In this document: positions 44,281-55,039 of the stretch, piece by piece
Numbering within the stretch: position 1 is the first letter of the stretch
Layout: each line of letters starts with the position of its first letter
Assembly: GCA_964016985.1 (NCBI GenBank)
Contig: OZ024825.1
Coordinates: 35,990,057-36,054,056 of the forward strand
Reading direction: 5' to 3'
Source of the DNA: Anodontia alba
Taxonomy: Eukaryota > Mollusca > Bivalvia > Lucinida > Lucinidae
Length of the DNA: 64,000 nucleotides
Notes under the pieces: model-generated
What the model was told of the DNA's origin: nothing
Databases searched by the model: none
Seen by the model: only the letters and a program-made list of their open reading frames with translations
Program-made: the position numbers and the translations under genes

Positions 44281-44868
44281 GACTTTTTTTTTTACTATAT
44301 AAAATTGGGGTTTAAGAGGGTCAAAATCATATAGGTGTGTTCTCGTGATGTTCGATGTCCCACTGATTTTTTCTGGGTAATACAATAGTGAGAGTAGTCT
44401 TCTTTAACCGAAGACGAGCCCAGGTATCATCGTCGTCTCCTGCCCTATTAGCAATACCCAACATAAATATGTTAGTTGCCATAATTTGACCGACGTCAGT
44501 AAAGTCCGATATTTTTTATTTCAGAAAGATTTAAGAAAATCACAACTCTGAAAGCACCCCTTGTGTTAATTGACACTAATCTGTTACTTGCGTGCATTAG
44601 GTTATTTTATATTCAAGTATTTCTTTTTTGTGAAATTACTAACTGTAAATTTTACATATTGTTATTTTCAAAAACAATGGTAACTGAATGAAAATGTTGT
44701 TAATAAGGACGTGTGCTGACTTTAAGGAATACTTTCTGTCACGCAGAAAAATGGTATACCAGCTAGTGCTGTGTAGTTAGCCCCGAACAAAAAAAAAAAG
44801 AAAAAAAAAAAAAATGCACATTATACCAAATATACGAAAGTATATGATTAATCACTAAGAAATATATA

Positions 44869-45153
44869 CCCGGCAAACACAACAACGTTGTTTCGACTCC
44901 GCGGCGTCATTACGTCGCGGCGACGTAGAAACGACTGTTGTTACGACGTTGTGTGCTTCCTGGGGTAAAGATAATCATTTCGAAATATCGTATATTACCT
45001 ATCAATAAGCCACTAATCGCTCAGAACCAACAGCAAAATAAGTGAAAATGAATCCTCCCTGCGGGCACATGACGTTTATACAACGCCACATCAACGTCGA
45101 TGCAAAGTCATAATGATGCATCGACGTTGTCTCGACGTTGCGTGCCCGCTAGG
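44869..45153. mobile_element. Two ACGT-rich palindromic elements (copies 4 and 5)
   Basis: 44869-44965 is of the CGCGGCGACGT subtype (CCCGGCAAACACAACAACG). 45057-45153 is of the GATGCAACGTC subtype (CCTGCGGGCACATGACGTTT; GCGTGCCCGCTAGG). Confidence 0.7.
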
Positions 45154-45459
45154 CTGAATTATATGCTATACGGCTTACCGTTCAACACTCTGAATACACT
45201 ATAAATATTGCCTTTCAACGTTAAATTACATCATCAACAAAAACCTAATATATGGTAACCGTAAATCAAGATCAGCATACCCACGACATTTACCAAATAC
45301 CAAGGTGCAGATTGAAATAATACGCGTACTTCTCTTCACTGACGACATAGCAAAAATGCTTCGACCGAATTACATGTAAAAATCAACTATCACTAAGGTG
45401 CACAACCTGCCTCTTGTCAATATAAAGGTGTATACAAAATTTTATCACAATATCCCATA

Positions 45460-46220
45460 TAATTGAAGACCTATGGCGATTCAAGAGTTAAGGCCATTTT
45501 CGCTAACTGTCCTATATTCTGGCATAGGCGTTGCCTCGGTCAGTGAAAAGTAGCATTTGACAATTCCTTTGGCTAGATCGTGTATGCAAACTTGTATCAA
45601 AATATACCATATGGTTGAAGACCTGCGGTGATTTTCGTATTTTCTCATTTTTGGCCACGGCCATACCTTGGTCAACGAAAAGTGGCATTTGGCCAGTCCT
45701 TTGGCTATGGGCATCTTCGCTGACCACTGACAGACAGACGGACAGACGTACAGACGGACTCACAAGATGATTACAGGGCACTCTTCGAAAGTTAGCCTTT
45801 CAATCGGTCGAATCGGTCAACTTTTCTGCGAGTCGTGCAATCACCATTATGCCTTTTTCGTTAACTGTCACATATTTTGGCATCGGCGTTTCCTCGGTCA
45901 ATGCAAAGTGGCATTTGACAATAACTTTGGCTAGATCTTGTCGATATTAATGTGTATGCAAACTTTTATCAAAATATACCATATGGTTGAAGACCGTACA
46001 CGATTTCCGTATTTTCACGTGTTTGGCCTCGGCGTTACCATGGTCAATTACAAATGGCATTTAGCAAGTCTATTGGCTAGATCTTGTCCGTATCTATCAG
46101 TATGCCAAAAATTAACAAAATAAGCGCTTTGGCCATTTCCACTAACTGACCACGGACGGACAGACGGTCTCATTAGTTGATTATAGCAAGGTACTCTTCG
46201 ACAGTCAACCTTTCAATCGC
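45460..46220. repeat. Degenerate repeat cluster with ACAGACGGAC motifs
   Basis: Three or four related 110-130 bp segments: AAATATACCATATGGTTGAA, TTTGGCTAGATC, GGTCAACGAAAAGTGGCATT. CAGACAGACGGACAGACG-type runs occur at 45728-45760 and 46150-46165. Non-coding on both strands. Confidence 0.65.
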
Positions 46221-46465
46221 TCGACTTTTCTGCGCGTCGTGCAATGTAATGAACCATAGATCGTGTTTCATATACCTAGGGCAACTCTGGCCTAGTCACA
46301 TTACAAAATACAAGTGCGAGCACCTGGAAAGCTGATGATTATATAGGCTGTCTATAAATATGTTTTGTGATAAAAAAAAAAAAAAAAAAAAAATGCGATG
46401 AAATCCGAGTAGCAAGCGTGCAAAGACCACTCGATCTCGACACATCTATACTTGGTATTACATGC

Positions 46466-46523
46466 TTACTCGGATGCATCGACGTTGATCTGAAATTGTC
46501 TCAACGTTGCGTGCCCGCTGGCA
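46466..46523. mobile_element. Half of an ACGT-rich palindromic element (copy 6)
   Basis: Only the right half remains: ATGCATCGACGTTGATCTGA to CAACGTTGCGTGCCCGCTGG. Confidence 0.55.
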
Positions 46524-47156
46524 CGGTTATCCAATATATTTGCCAGGCGTTCACAATTTACCGACGCAGTGCCAGAAAGCATCACTTTTGCAGAATATGT
46601 TGTTCGAGGAAAATTCTAAGTATCAACTGGCAAAACAGTATCACACAGCAGATAGAGAAACGCGGAAGAGGGTTAGAATGCCAGTCATTCTAACATATGT
46701 AGCCATTGCTAAAATCTGATGCAGTCACAGATAAAACCACGTGAACTTCCCTGTACATTTCTGGATCCCACTGATCTCCGTTTTCATTATTAAGTTGATG
46801 AAATGGTATTGGGCGGGGATGGAGCAGGTTACCGGAATTCTGAACTAATGAAACATTTCTTTTGATGGCCATGTTTAAAACTTTAAGTAGTTCAGGAAAA
46901 CTTTATATCTATTAAACCACTCACTGAAAAAATGCGGAGCCTGACTTTGTGCACATTTGAGAGGTTCCAAAGTTGAAATTTTAAACTTTAACCTGTTGAC
47001 TACAAATAAAAGCAGGCAACATTTACAACATTTTCCTTATTTTGCACAAAACAAAAGACGACATTTCATTAAAAAATCGCCGAAGTCTGAAGGAGACTAT
47101 CTGAATGAAATAGCAAGTCTTATTTTCTTTGAAAAAAAAAGAAAGAAAAGAAACTA

Positions 47157-47510
47157 CAGTAATACTTCAGTGGCTCGAACACCGATGGCTCGTGTACCGT
47201 GGAAGATTTTTTGAGCCTCTAGGAAATTCTTCCGACAGTTCAAGAAAGCAAATATTAGGGACATTTTGGAAAATTTTCTTATCTAATCATGAAAATATAT
47301 GTTGTGTGTACTCATTAAAATCTCCTCATTGAGGCAATTCTAATGAGGACACTCAACATACCATTTTTTAAAAAAACGATCGAAAAGCGATCAGTAAATT
47401 ATCCCCAATTGCCTCCTGAACCCTCGATGGCTCAAACTACTTATGTCTAGAACATCTTTCTATGGTCCCAAAGATCTCCGAATCATTAAAGTTCGAATGT
47501 ATCACTAATC
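47157..47510. mobile_element. Possible Tigger-like MITE carrying the TGTGTGTACTCATT hairpin
   Basis: Starts after TA with CAGTAATACTTCAGTGGCTC. It contains the hairpin AATATATGTTGTGTGTACTC and its inverse (47285-47365), then ATGGCTCAAACTACTTATGT and AAAGATCTCCGAATCATTAA. The same order recurs at 52680-53310. The right terminus is unclear. Confidence 0.5.
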
Positions 47511-47512
47511 AT

Positions 47513-47575
47513 TTGACGATTGTCTACGCCCATCTTTCTATTTGTTATTGCTCCGGAAGCATTTTATGAATGGTA
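47513..47575. repeat. Rearranged fragment of the 99-bp satellite unit
   Basis: GATTGTCTACGCC is in satellite orientation, but ATTGCTCCGGAAGCATTTTA next to it is inverted relative to the array. It lies outside ELOVL-A, 9 kb from the array. Confidence 0.55.
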
Positions 47576-47826
47576 GTGGCCTGGTTCCAATACTATTTTC
47601 ATTGGACTGTTCAACATTATTAAAACCAAGTATTAGTTTCACAAACATGATTGGTCTGTGCAGACCAAGCTTTTAGTGAACGCTAATACTTGTTTAGCCT
47701 ACAGTCTGCTTAATCTTTAGATGTACATGAGACAGATTAGATCACGTGATAGGTTTTCATGTGGATGCCACCTAAAATAAGAGAACGAGTGAAGCCGACC
47801 ACAAACAAGAAAAAGGGCAGAGTGCA

Positions 47827-47940
47827 CCCAGAGGGCACATGACGTTATTTAACGTCGCATCAACGTCGATACAACGTCATCGTCATGATATTGCATCGAC
47901 GTTTGATGCGACGGTTTATAAACGCCATAAACCCGCTGGA
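47827..47940. mobile_element. ACGT-rich palindromic element (copy 7)
   Basis: CCCAGAGGGCACATGACGTT left; ATAAACCCGCTGG right; internal GCATCAACGTCGATACAACG pairs with ATTGCATCGACGTTTGATGC. Confidence 0.7.
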
Positions 47941-48157
47941 CAGTATTACATACTCTGCCATTTTCAATTCTATCCCGCCCGATTTTGAAATAGACATACA
48001 GAGTAAGGAATTGACACTTCAGCCATCTACGAGCGCACAATATCAACATAGTGATGCTCAAGGTCAGTAACGAGTTGACGAACCATCTCAAGAAAGATGT
48101 CGCAACAGACGCTGTTAAAGGGGAATAGATACGCTTCAAAAGGAGACATACATGTAT

Positions 48158-48464
48158 TTTGTTTGTGTTGAGATTTTACGGCCCAGTCAACCCAGTGGGG
48201 TCATGTCGAGCGCGGTCAGTTTTCCTAACCACACGTTTACTGGGCAGGCTTAGTCCTCTAAGCGGTTAACCAGTATTGTGCACATTCTTTCGCCAGAAAC
48301 TGAAAACTGCCCTTCTTGAATCAGCGGAAGGGAGAGAATGACCGTAGAAAATATTTCATGATCAATCTCCACGAAAGAATGTTGCCGACCTCGGCGGGGG
48401 TTGAACCCGCGACTTCCTGGTCTCCAGTCGGACGGCGCATCCAACTGAGCCACCGAGGCCGGCT
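48158..48464 (-). mobile_element. tRNA-derived SINE, family 1, with 10-bp target duplication
   Basis: Nearly identical to 26226-26535. Direct repeats ATACATGTAT are at 48148-48157 and 48465-48474. The A and B boxes are intact. Confidence 0.85.
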
Positions 48465-48560
48465 ATACATGTATAACTCTTTTTAAACTGTTTAATCTCC
48501 TTTCTGAAAAAGAGTCTACTTTAAAAGGAATAAAATAATTTTTATCGGAAAACCTACATA

Positions 48561-48738
48561 CAGTCCAACCTGTATTAAGCAAGCACCTATGGGATAATCA
48601 AAATGTGCTTGATCAAGCCAGGTGCTTGCCTTATACAGGTGAATTTTAATGCAATTACCTTTTACAGGAACAGAATGCAGGTTTGCTTAAAACATGTTGC
48701 TGGCTTAATAGAGGTGGCCACTACGACAGGTTTTACTG
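48561..48738. mobile_element. TA-flanked MITE with CAGTCCAACCTGT ends
   Basis: TA at 48559-48560 and 48739-48740. Left CAGTCCAACCTGTATTAAGC, right inverted CAGTAAAACCTGTCG. Internal AAGCAAGCACC and GGTGCTTGCC pair. Tigger/pogo-like by its ends. Confidence 0.65.
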
Positions 48739-49190
48739 TATACAGAAGATGTTCTCCATTCACATGAAATATCTATACTCGAAATAAAAAGCTTGGCCGA
48801 TTCGTCGAGATAAAGTTACATAATGTGCTCAGTCAAGAGGAGTCACGATTTCACTGGAAGAGGATAAAAACGTTTTTGTCACTTCAGCATTTGAAAAGCT
48901 GTGTGTATAATGACATACTCGAGTACACTCATCCATTCAGACCTGCTTCCTGCCTGGGTTTTGGAACATCGACACTTAACAGAATGGTGCGCCGTTTCTG
49001 GCAGAAGTTATTACGGCACTACACACTACCTCGGGTTCGAATCTCGCTCTTCCGCTGCAATGTTTTTCGCGAGGAACAAGGAACTGCCCTTCTTTGCTAG
49101 GTTTTTATACTTTTTTCGTTGCCTCTCTAACGATCTCATATACCAAATATTTTAAAACAATTGTTAATAACGCCGACGCTAATTCCCAAA

Positions 49191-49432
49191 TTAACCCATT
49201 TATGCTTAGCGTCCTATAAAAGGGACATTTGCAAACAGTGGAGACCCAGATCAGACGCCGCAGAACGCGGCGTCTGGTCAGTGTCTATACTGTTTGCAGT
49301 TAAATTGGAAAGTTTAAATAATAACAGCAACTATGACAATTTCTATATAACACCCCTTTGACTATATAATGGACCCATCCAAAGTTCATGATGGGAGAGT
49401 TCACTGAAAATATTCAGGCATAAATGGGTTAA
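49191..49432. mobile_element. TTAA-flanked MITE, CCCATTTATGC ends
   Basis: TTAA on both borders; CCCATTTATGC left and GCATAAATGGG right are exact inverses. The hairpin core is GCAAACAGTGGAGACCCAGA with GACGCCGCAGAACGCGGCGTC in the centre. A diverged relative is at 62537. Confidence 0.75.
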
Positions 49433-49869
49433 AGTAGTTGATAATGCGGACGCCAACTCCCAATTTAGACACTAGTACAGTAACATTCTTAGCCCAGGGG
49501 CCCAGGTTGCTATTTGTAATTTCTACATGCGAGAATTAATAGACATTTACTCTCAAAACTTTGTGGGCCCAGCCCAAACCCTGTGAGCTCCAGGCCACTG
49601 CTAATGTCCATCCCTATCCATGATTTTCCTTGGCTCCTAAAAACGAGATTTTGCCTCTTTGAAAGGGAGACAAACATGTCCCCCAAAACTGATGTATTTC
49701 TCAGGGGGACCACTTATCTAAAACTATTTTACTGGTCTCAGACTGGTCGGATATCCATGCTGATCTGACTCTTCCCTGGATCCCCGGTCAGTTTGTTGGT
49801 TTTGTCATGCGCTGGCTCATATGGTTAAAAAAAATCCGAATTCAGTAAGCCGATTACATTCGAATCTAC

Positions 49870-50300
49870 TGGCGCAGTGGATCATTTGCTAGAGCGCCCG
49901 CTTTGCGTCCGGGAGGTTATGAGTTCGATTCACGACCGAGTCATACCAAAGACTTAAAATGATGGTACTAGCTGCTCTTTCGCTTGACGCTCAGCACTGA
50001 CAAAGTAGAGCTAGGAATCGGAACTGGTCGGCCCGGTGTCAGCATATTCCCAGCAAGCACATGACGTTAATACAATGTGGCCTCAATGTCGATGCAACGT
50101 CATGACGTTGCATCGACGTTGAGCCGACGTTGCATAAACGTCATGTGTCTGCTGGGTTGTGACTGGTGGAATATCACGTCATGTGTCTGGGCGTGTGATA
50201 TTTCAGTTAGGTACCACTTTAAAAATGAGTTGAGCTCCATGCCACATCAAGGCACCGTCATGATATGACAAAAATAGTTTAAAGTGACTTTAGCCCGAAT
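49870..50300 (+). mobile_element. tRNA-derived SINE, family 2, interrupted by a palindromic element
   Basis: A-box-like GTGGATCATTTGCTAGAGCG and B-box-like GAGGTTATGAGTTCGATTC. The body matches 3638-3970. At 50049-50156 an ACGT-rich palindrome (CCCAGCAAGCACATGACGTT ... GTCATGTGTCTGCTGGG) interrupts it; the SINE resumes with TGTGACTGGTGGAATATCAC. Confidence 0.75.
50049..50156. mobile_element. ACGT-rich palindromic element (copy 8), nested in a SINE
   Basis: Nearly perfect palindrome centred on CAACGTCATGACGTTG. Inserted after GGTGTCAGCATATT of the SINE body; the uninterrupted SINE at 3638 shows the original continuity. Confidence 0.8.
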
Positions 50301-51110
50301 GAAATATATATGAAAAAATCTTTCGAACTATCAATTTTTTTCGCAGGTTGAAATCTGTCCGATAGATTAAAATTTAAGGTTATACCCGCGCTTGCGCGGG
50401 CGAATGCGTGAGTCCTTTTCTAGTGCAGTATAAACATTTAACATTTACATTTACACATAACACACATGAGAACTACAAACACGTTTAACATTTATACATT
50501 AAACACATGATACATTAAACACATGAGAAACACGTTTAACATTTAACAGAATACACTTAAGAACAACAAATACGATAGATCTATTACCTTAATCTCAGTG
50601 CCTCTTGAATGAATTTACAAATAAGCACTACTGGAGCTCATCAAGTTAGAAAACAATTTAAAAAACATTCATCAGTATTGGTTTTCAGATCTTGTATCAT
50701 TTAGGGCAGATGAGATTGGTAAACAATACGACTATCCTTAAATCCATATCTTTATCACAAAATAGGATAAAAATGCTACTCATCTTCTACCTGATTGCAT
50801 GTTCATGTGGAATTCTGGGAGCAAATTCCCCTTTTTTAAAGAGTACTTTAGGGTCTTGATGGTTTGGTAAGCAAACAGGAAGTCACAAAAATTGTCTCCC
50901 TTGTACAAAATGACTGAAAACCAACCAAATGTATCTAGTTCCCTTAAGCGGTGTATATTTCCTGGGCCAAAATTTCAAAATGTGTGGACTATATGTCAGA
51001 AAAAAATTACAATATGTGTGATATTTTGTAATACAGTCTTTCGTTGACTTTGATCTGATCAGCTCGCTAATGAAATATTTTACATTTGGGCAAGTTTCTA
51101 GAATGTATAT

Positions 51111-51547
51111 TGTACCGCAAATAACTCTAAGTATTGGAACAGACAGGCCTGAGCAAACAGTGTAGACTCAGATCAGACGCCGCAGAACGCGGCGTCTGAT
51201 CAGGGTCTACACTGTTTGCCAAAGATCCTGCAGTTTTTTTGAACGCATTAAAAAGAAGTCAAACGAACTTATGTAAAATTTTAGGACAAGTATGATATAG
51301 CGATACAACCGAATCATAGTTAACCCATTGTATACTGAATAGACTCTCCCACTCTATATATTGGAAGGGTGTAATTTCGATTTTAGATACATCCGGCTAT
51401 GAGGTTTACATATTCCTAGAGAAAAATGGCTAAACTGTTTGCAAACAGTGGAGACCCTGATCAGACGCCGCATTGTGCGGCGTCTGATCTAGGTCTGCAT
51501 TGTTTTCAAATTACCCTTTTAGGGGTCTCCCGTCTACAATGGGTTAA
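51111..51547. repeat. Hairpin element followed by a TTAA-flanked CCCATTG MITE
   Basis: 51111-51300 is a copy of the 4.08-5.28 kb unit with a perfect hairpin (GATCAGACGCCGCAGAACGC and inverse). 51320-51547 is TTAA-flanked with CCCATTGTATACTGAATAGA and CTACAATGGG ends, the same family as 28321. The two lie 20 bp apart and carry the same core with different termini. Confidence 0.75.
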
Positions 51548-51803
51548 AAGGGTTGTAACGTTTCAGAACTAATTGCCTCTTCGTGACGATCGGGGTTTGA
51601 ACCTAGAACGTTGGAACATACTGCTTAGACCGCGTGAACATTCGAGGGATACACTATATATGCGAAACAGCAAGGGACCTAAGTTAGTTCTGCAGATCTG
51701 CACAGACTGATCAAGGATTGTGCAGGGTGTGATTGGTACTCGCATGATATATATGCTAAGGCCTAATTTTACGGGACACTACTGATATTAGGTTTCATTT
51801 ATA

Positions 51804-51895
51804 CAATCGACTCTCGTTATCTCGACCTCGCTTATCTCGAGTAACCGCTTATCTCGAAGTGAAAATCTGGTCTGTTTTAACATGGAAGTCTAGAA
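51804..51895. mobile_element. One end of a CAGTCGACTCTCG-type element
   Basis: After TA: CAATCGACTCTCGTTATCTC, then TCGCTTATCTCGAGTAACCG, as at 13636. No matching right end was found, so it is truncated. Confidence 0.6.
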
Positions 51896-52468
51896 CAAAG
51901 GCTATAGAATACGCATGCGCAGTTCACATATGTACCTAAGTCAATTTTTGCCATTGTTTTACTTCAGTCCTTAAAACGCAAAGCAAAATTTGTACCAAAC
52001 GACATTCTATCTTGTCAACATTTTTTTCAGAGACAAAAGTCTTGGCATTTCATATTTTACAGAACTATTCAAGGGAAGCTTATCGTTAAGAAAATGTAAA
52101 AATCTCAGTTTCGAACCGTACAATCACATGACTTGTCACATATAGGTAACGCATTTTACTTTATACTGACACTCGACATAACGACAAAATGCGTTATAAT
52201 GATAATTTGACTGGCACGAAACCGACGCTCAAGGGGCGACAGTTAATCAAAAATTATGCAAGAACATTGTATCTAGTACTTCAAGAAACATATATTTTGG
52301 GTATCTGTTATACTCATCTCACTGAGGCGATTCTAACAAATATCAAAAAAAAAAAAAAAAAAAGTTCTGTGAGGAAATACGAATTCTGACATATTTTGCT
52401 CATTTAGGATTCTTTACAACAGCAAATTCATTTAAATGGCGACATCTTTGGGAAGCTTATCTGTGTCT

Positions 52469-52549
52469 CCCCAGCAAACACACAACGTGACAACAACAAG
52501 TCGCCGCGACGTACTAACGTTATTGTTACGAAGAGATGCGTTTACTGGG
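52469..52549. mobile_element. ACGT-rich palindromic element (copy 9, internally deleted)
   Basis: CCCCAGCAAACACACAACGT left, GAGATGCGTTTACTGGG right, GTCGCCGCGACGTACTAACG inside. Confidence 0.6.
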
Positions 52550-52616
52550 TTAGCAATTGTTGCAGCTGGTATTGTATTTCTCGTCTGTGAAGATGATCTG
52601 CTTCATTCTGGTAATG

Positions 52617-52680
52617 TCATGGGCGTAGACAATCTTAAGGTTTGCCTTTGATCCGGAAACACTTTATGAAAGGTCATGGG
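52617..52680. repeat. Inverted fragment of the 99-bp satellite unit
   Basis: GGCGTAGACAATCTTAAGG then GATCCGGAAACACTTTATGA are the reverse of the satellite landmarks. About 14 kb from the array, in the spacer between the two elongases. Confidence 0.65.
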
Positions 52681-53310
52681 CTTCACTAAGCCAAGCACCG
52701 ATGGTGCGTTTGCCGTGGCTGATTCGAACACGTTTTTGAGTCCCTAGAAAATTCTTCCAATAGCTTAAGAAATCACATTACGAAAACAAACCTATTTAAA
52801 TACATTGAAAATTTTACAACCAAAAATGGAAAAATTTTTTACAAAAAAATCTGATAATTTTCATATTTCTGCTCAAAACAGATTATGGGTATTCGTTAGA
52901 ACCGCCTCGGCGAGGCGGTTCTAACGAGTACCAACAATCTATATTTATTAGCAAAATAAAAAAATGCATACACGTGTAAACCCCAGTTTTGCTATATAAA
53001 TGTCGGGTTTAAGGGGGGTCAAAATTATATAGGCGTGTTTTCGTGATGAATATTTAGGGATATTTTAGGGGAATTTTCTTATTTTATCATGAAAATGTAT
53101 GTTGCGTGTACTCATTAGAATCATCTCAATGATCAAAGCGATTATAATGAGTACACACAACATATCATTATTTTATAGAAGGTTGAAAAGCAATCCCTAA
53201 ATTATCCCTATTTGCCTCCTGACCTGGCGCTATGATTAACTCTCAGTGGCTCGAACTACCCATGTCTAGAACAAGTTTCCATGGTCCCAAAGATGAGCCA
53301 TTGAAGTTCG
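52681..53310. mobile_element. Composite: Tigger-like element interrupted by a CATTACGAAAACA MITE
   Basis: The outer parts (GCACCGATGGTGCG ... GAAAATTCTTCCAATAGC, then ATATTTAGGGATATTTTAGG ... CTCAGTGGCTCGAACTACCC) match 47157-47510. The inner 52776-53048 has CATTACGAAAACAAACCTAT and GCGTGTTTTCGTGATG ends with the AGAACCGCCTCGGCGAGGC hairpin. The uninterrupted relative at 47246 shows the empty site. Confidence 0.72.
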
Positions 53311-53458
53311 ACTGGATAAAATATTTGTGTGTTTAAAGTAGCCAGGATAAATTAACTGAGAACACTTTGTATTCACATCCAATTCAGTTTGATTGTCCAC
53401 AAATTCTTTGCTGTCCACTGAGTTCTTGGCAGTTTTCGTCTCTTAAGCAATTTTGTTA

Positions 53459-53682
53459 GAGTGGCTCCAGTCCCAGTGAATAAATATATTAAATGTTTTT
53501 TTAATTTACTTACATACAGACACTAAAATAAAACCAAGGAAATATTAACATGCTAAGATTATGAAGCAATGGTCACTAGTGCTTCATAATCTTAGCATGT
53601 TAATATTGTCTTGGTTTTATTTTAGCGTTTGTATCAGAGAAGTATAGAAATTAACAAATTTAGTCACTTGGGACTAGAGTCA
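53459..53682. mobile_element. Palindromic MITE, GAGTGGCTCCAGTCCC end (second copy)
   Basis: Related to 28934-29145. Inner arms ACACTAAAATAAAACCAAGG and TTGGTTTTATTTTAGCGT, and CATGCTAAGATTATGAAGCA with its inverse. Confidence 0.65.
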
Positions 53683-53704
53683 ATCCACACTTTTGTTAGC
53701 ATAT

Positions 53705-53993
53705 GTTTGTGTTGAGGTTTTACAGCCCAGTCAACCGAATGGGATCATGTCGAGCGCGGTCCATTTACCTAACCACACTTTTACTGGGAAGGCTTAGTCC
53801 TCTAAGCGGTTAACCAATACTGTGTACATTCTTTCACCAGAAACTGACAACTGCCCTTCTTGAATCAGCGGAAGGGAGAGAATGACCGTAGAAAATATTC
53901 CATGATCAATCTCCACGAAAGAGCGTGGGGTCGAACCCGCAACTTCCTGATCAAGTCGGACACTTATCCAACTGAGCCACCGAGGCCAGCTTA
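53705..53993 (-). mobile_element. tRNA-derived SINE, family 1 (copy with small deletions)
   Basis: Aligns with 26226-26535 but lacks about 15 bp near the B box (GGGTCGAACCCGCAACTTCC). Imperfect flanking repeats around GCATATG. Confidence 0.75.
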
Positions 53994-54362
53994 GTTTGCA
54001 TATGCTTGTAATTGGAAAATTAAATTTGACCCATCTGTAATCATGTTTGATTCTAATTCTGTTGGAACCAAATCCACTGGTAGTAGTTATAAGATTGAAC
54101 ATGGGACCATCAACATCTGACTTTAAAAGGAACTACATGTAGTCTTGGTGCTATAACCTAATCCTTGCAAAAGAGGTTTCCAAAGGGTGGAACCATGACT
54201 CTCAGTTAATCAGTTCCAATAGAATTTGAATCAAACGTCACGTTACGCGTACAATATGTTTATTTTCCACATTCTTTTGGAACCAAGCCGGCACTGAGTG
54301 TCCTAGGCCTACTAACATGCCAAGATCATAATAAATACTGAACAAGCTAATTAGCTGAATAC

Positions 54363-54368
54363 TTTAAT
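54363..54368 (-). promoter_or_regulatory. Possible ELOVL-B polyadenylation signal (ATTAAA)
   Basis: Same hexamer and context as the ELOVL-A candidate at 23376. About 1.75 kb past the stop; the distance is inflated by two inserted palindromes. Confidence 0.3.
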
Positions 54369-54369
54369 T

Positions 54370-54725
54370 CTAAACATTAGTCAAATGACGTTACAACACA
54401 TACAAAACATCATGAACTTATTCAATCATATACATGTATACGCATGAAATTACAGAATACAAGCATACAGCCTCAGCGGGGACGTGATGTTTATACAATA
54501 TCGCATTAACGTCGATGCAACGTCATGACGTTGCATCGACGTTAATGCGATATTGTATAAACGTCATGTGCTCGCTAGGAGGGAATCCATACTGTCTATA
54601 GTATCATTTATGATTTCAAGCAATGTTCCTATAGAATACAAGTGGTTTGACCTATTGCAAGAATTCTAAATTTCTTCAATTATACGCATTGTCTATGACG
54701 CATGTCAGAACTGAAATTACGAATT
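54370..54725 (-). other. ELOVL-B 3' flank/UTR, homologous to the ELOVL-A 3' flank
   Basis: ACGTTACAACACATACAAAA, CATCATGAACTTATTCAATC, ATGATTTCAAGCAATG and CATGTCAGAACTGAAATTAC correspond to 23400-23760. The ACGT-rich palindrome at 54472-54580 interrupts only this copy. Confidence 0.6.
54472..54580. mobile_element. ACGT-rich palindromic element (copy 10)
   Basis: Near-perfect palindrome: ATTAACGTCGATGCAACGTC / ATGACGTTGCATCGACGTTA; ends CTCAGCGGGGACGTGATGTT and ACGTCATGTGCTCGCTAGG. Confidence 0.8.
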
Positions 54726-54953
54726 ACCCACAAAAATATACATAACCTTCTAAAAGTATAAAATTTGAACGGTGTAGTCCTTAAAAAACAACAACTGAAA
54801 ACTAGTCTACTAGGGTCTTCACACTTAACATAGAGACGATATAGAGACTGGAACCTGGTACATTCTGAGGAGCTAACAAGGCTGAAATTGAAACTGGAAC
54901 AGGGACTATTTAGGCCTGTATAATCTGGAGATGCAACAATATTCCAGCGGGCA

Positions 54954-55038
54954 CACAACGTTGAAACAACGTCGATTCAACGTCAAGACGTTGCAGCAAC
55001 GCTGAATCGACGTTATTTCAACGTTGTGTGCCCGCTGG
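54954..55038. mobile_element. ACGT-rich palindromic element (copy 11)
   Basis: 85-bp palindrome with CCAGCGGGCACACAACGTTG ends and centre AACGTCAAGACGTT. Together with copy 10 it falls in the presumed ELOVL-B 3' UTR. Confidence 0.8.
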
Positions 55039-55039
55039 A

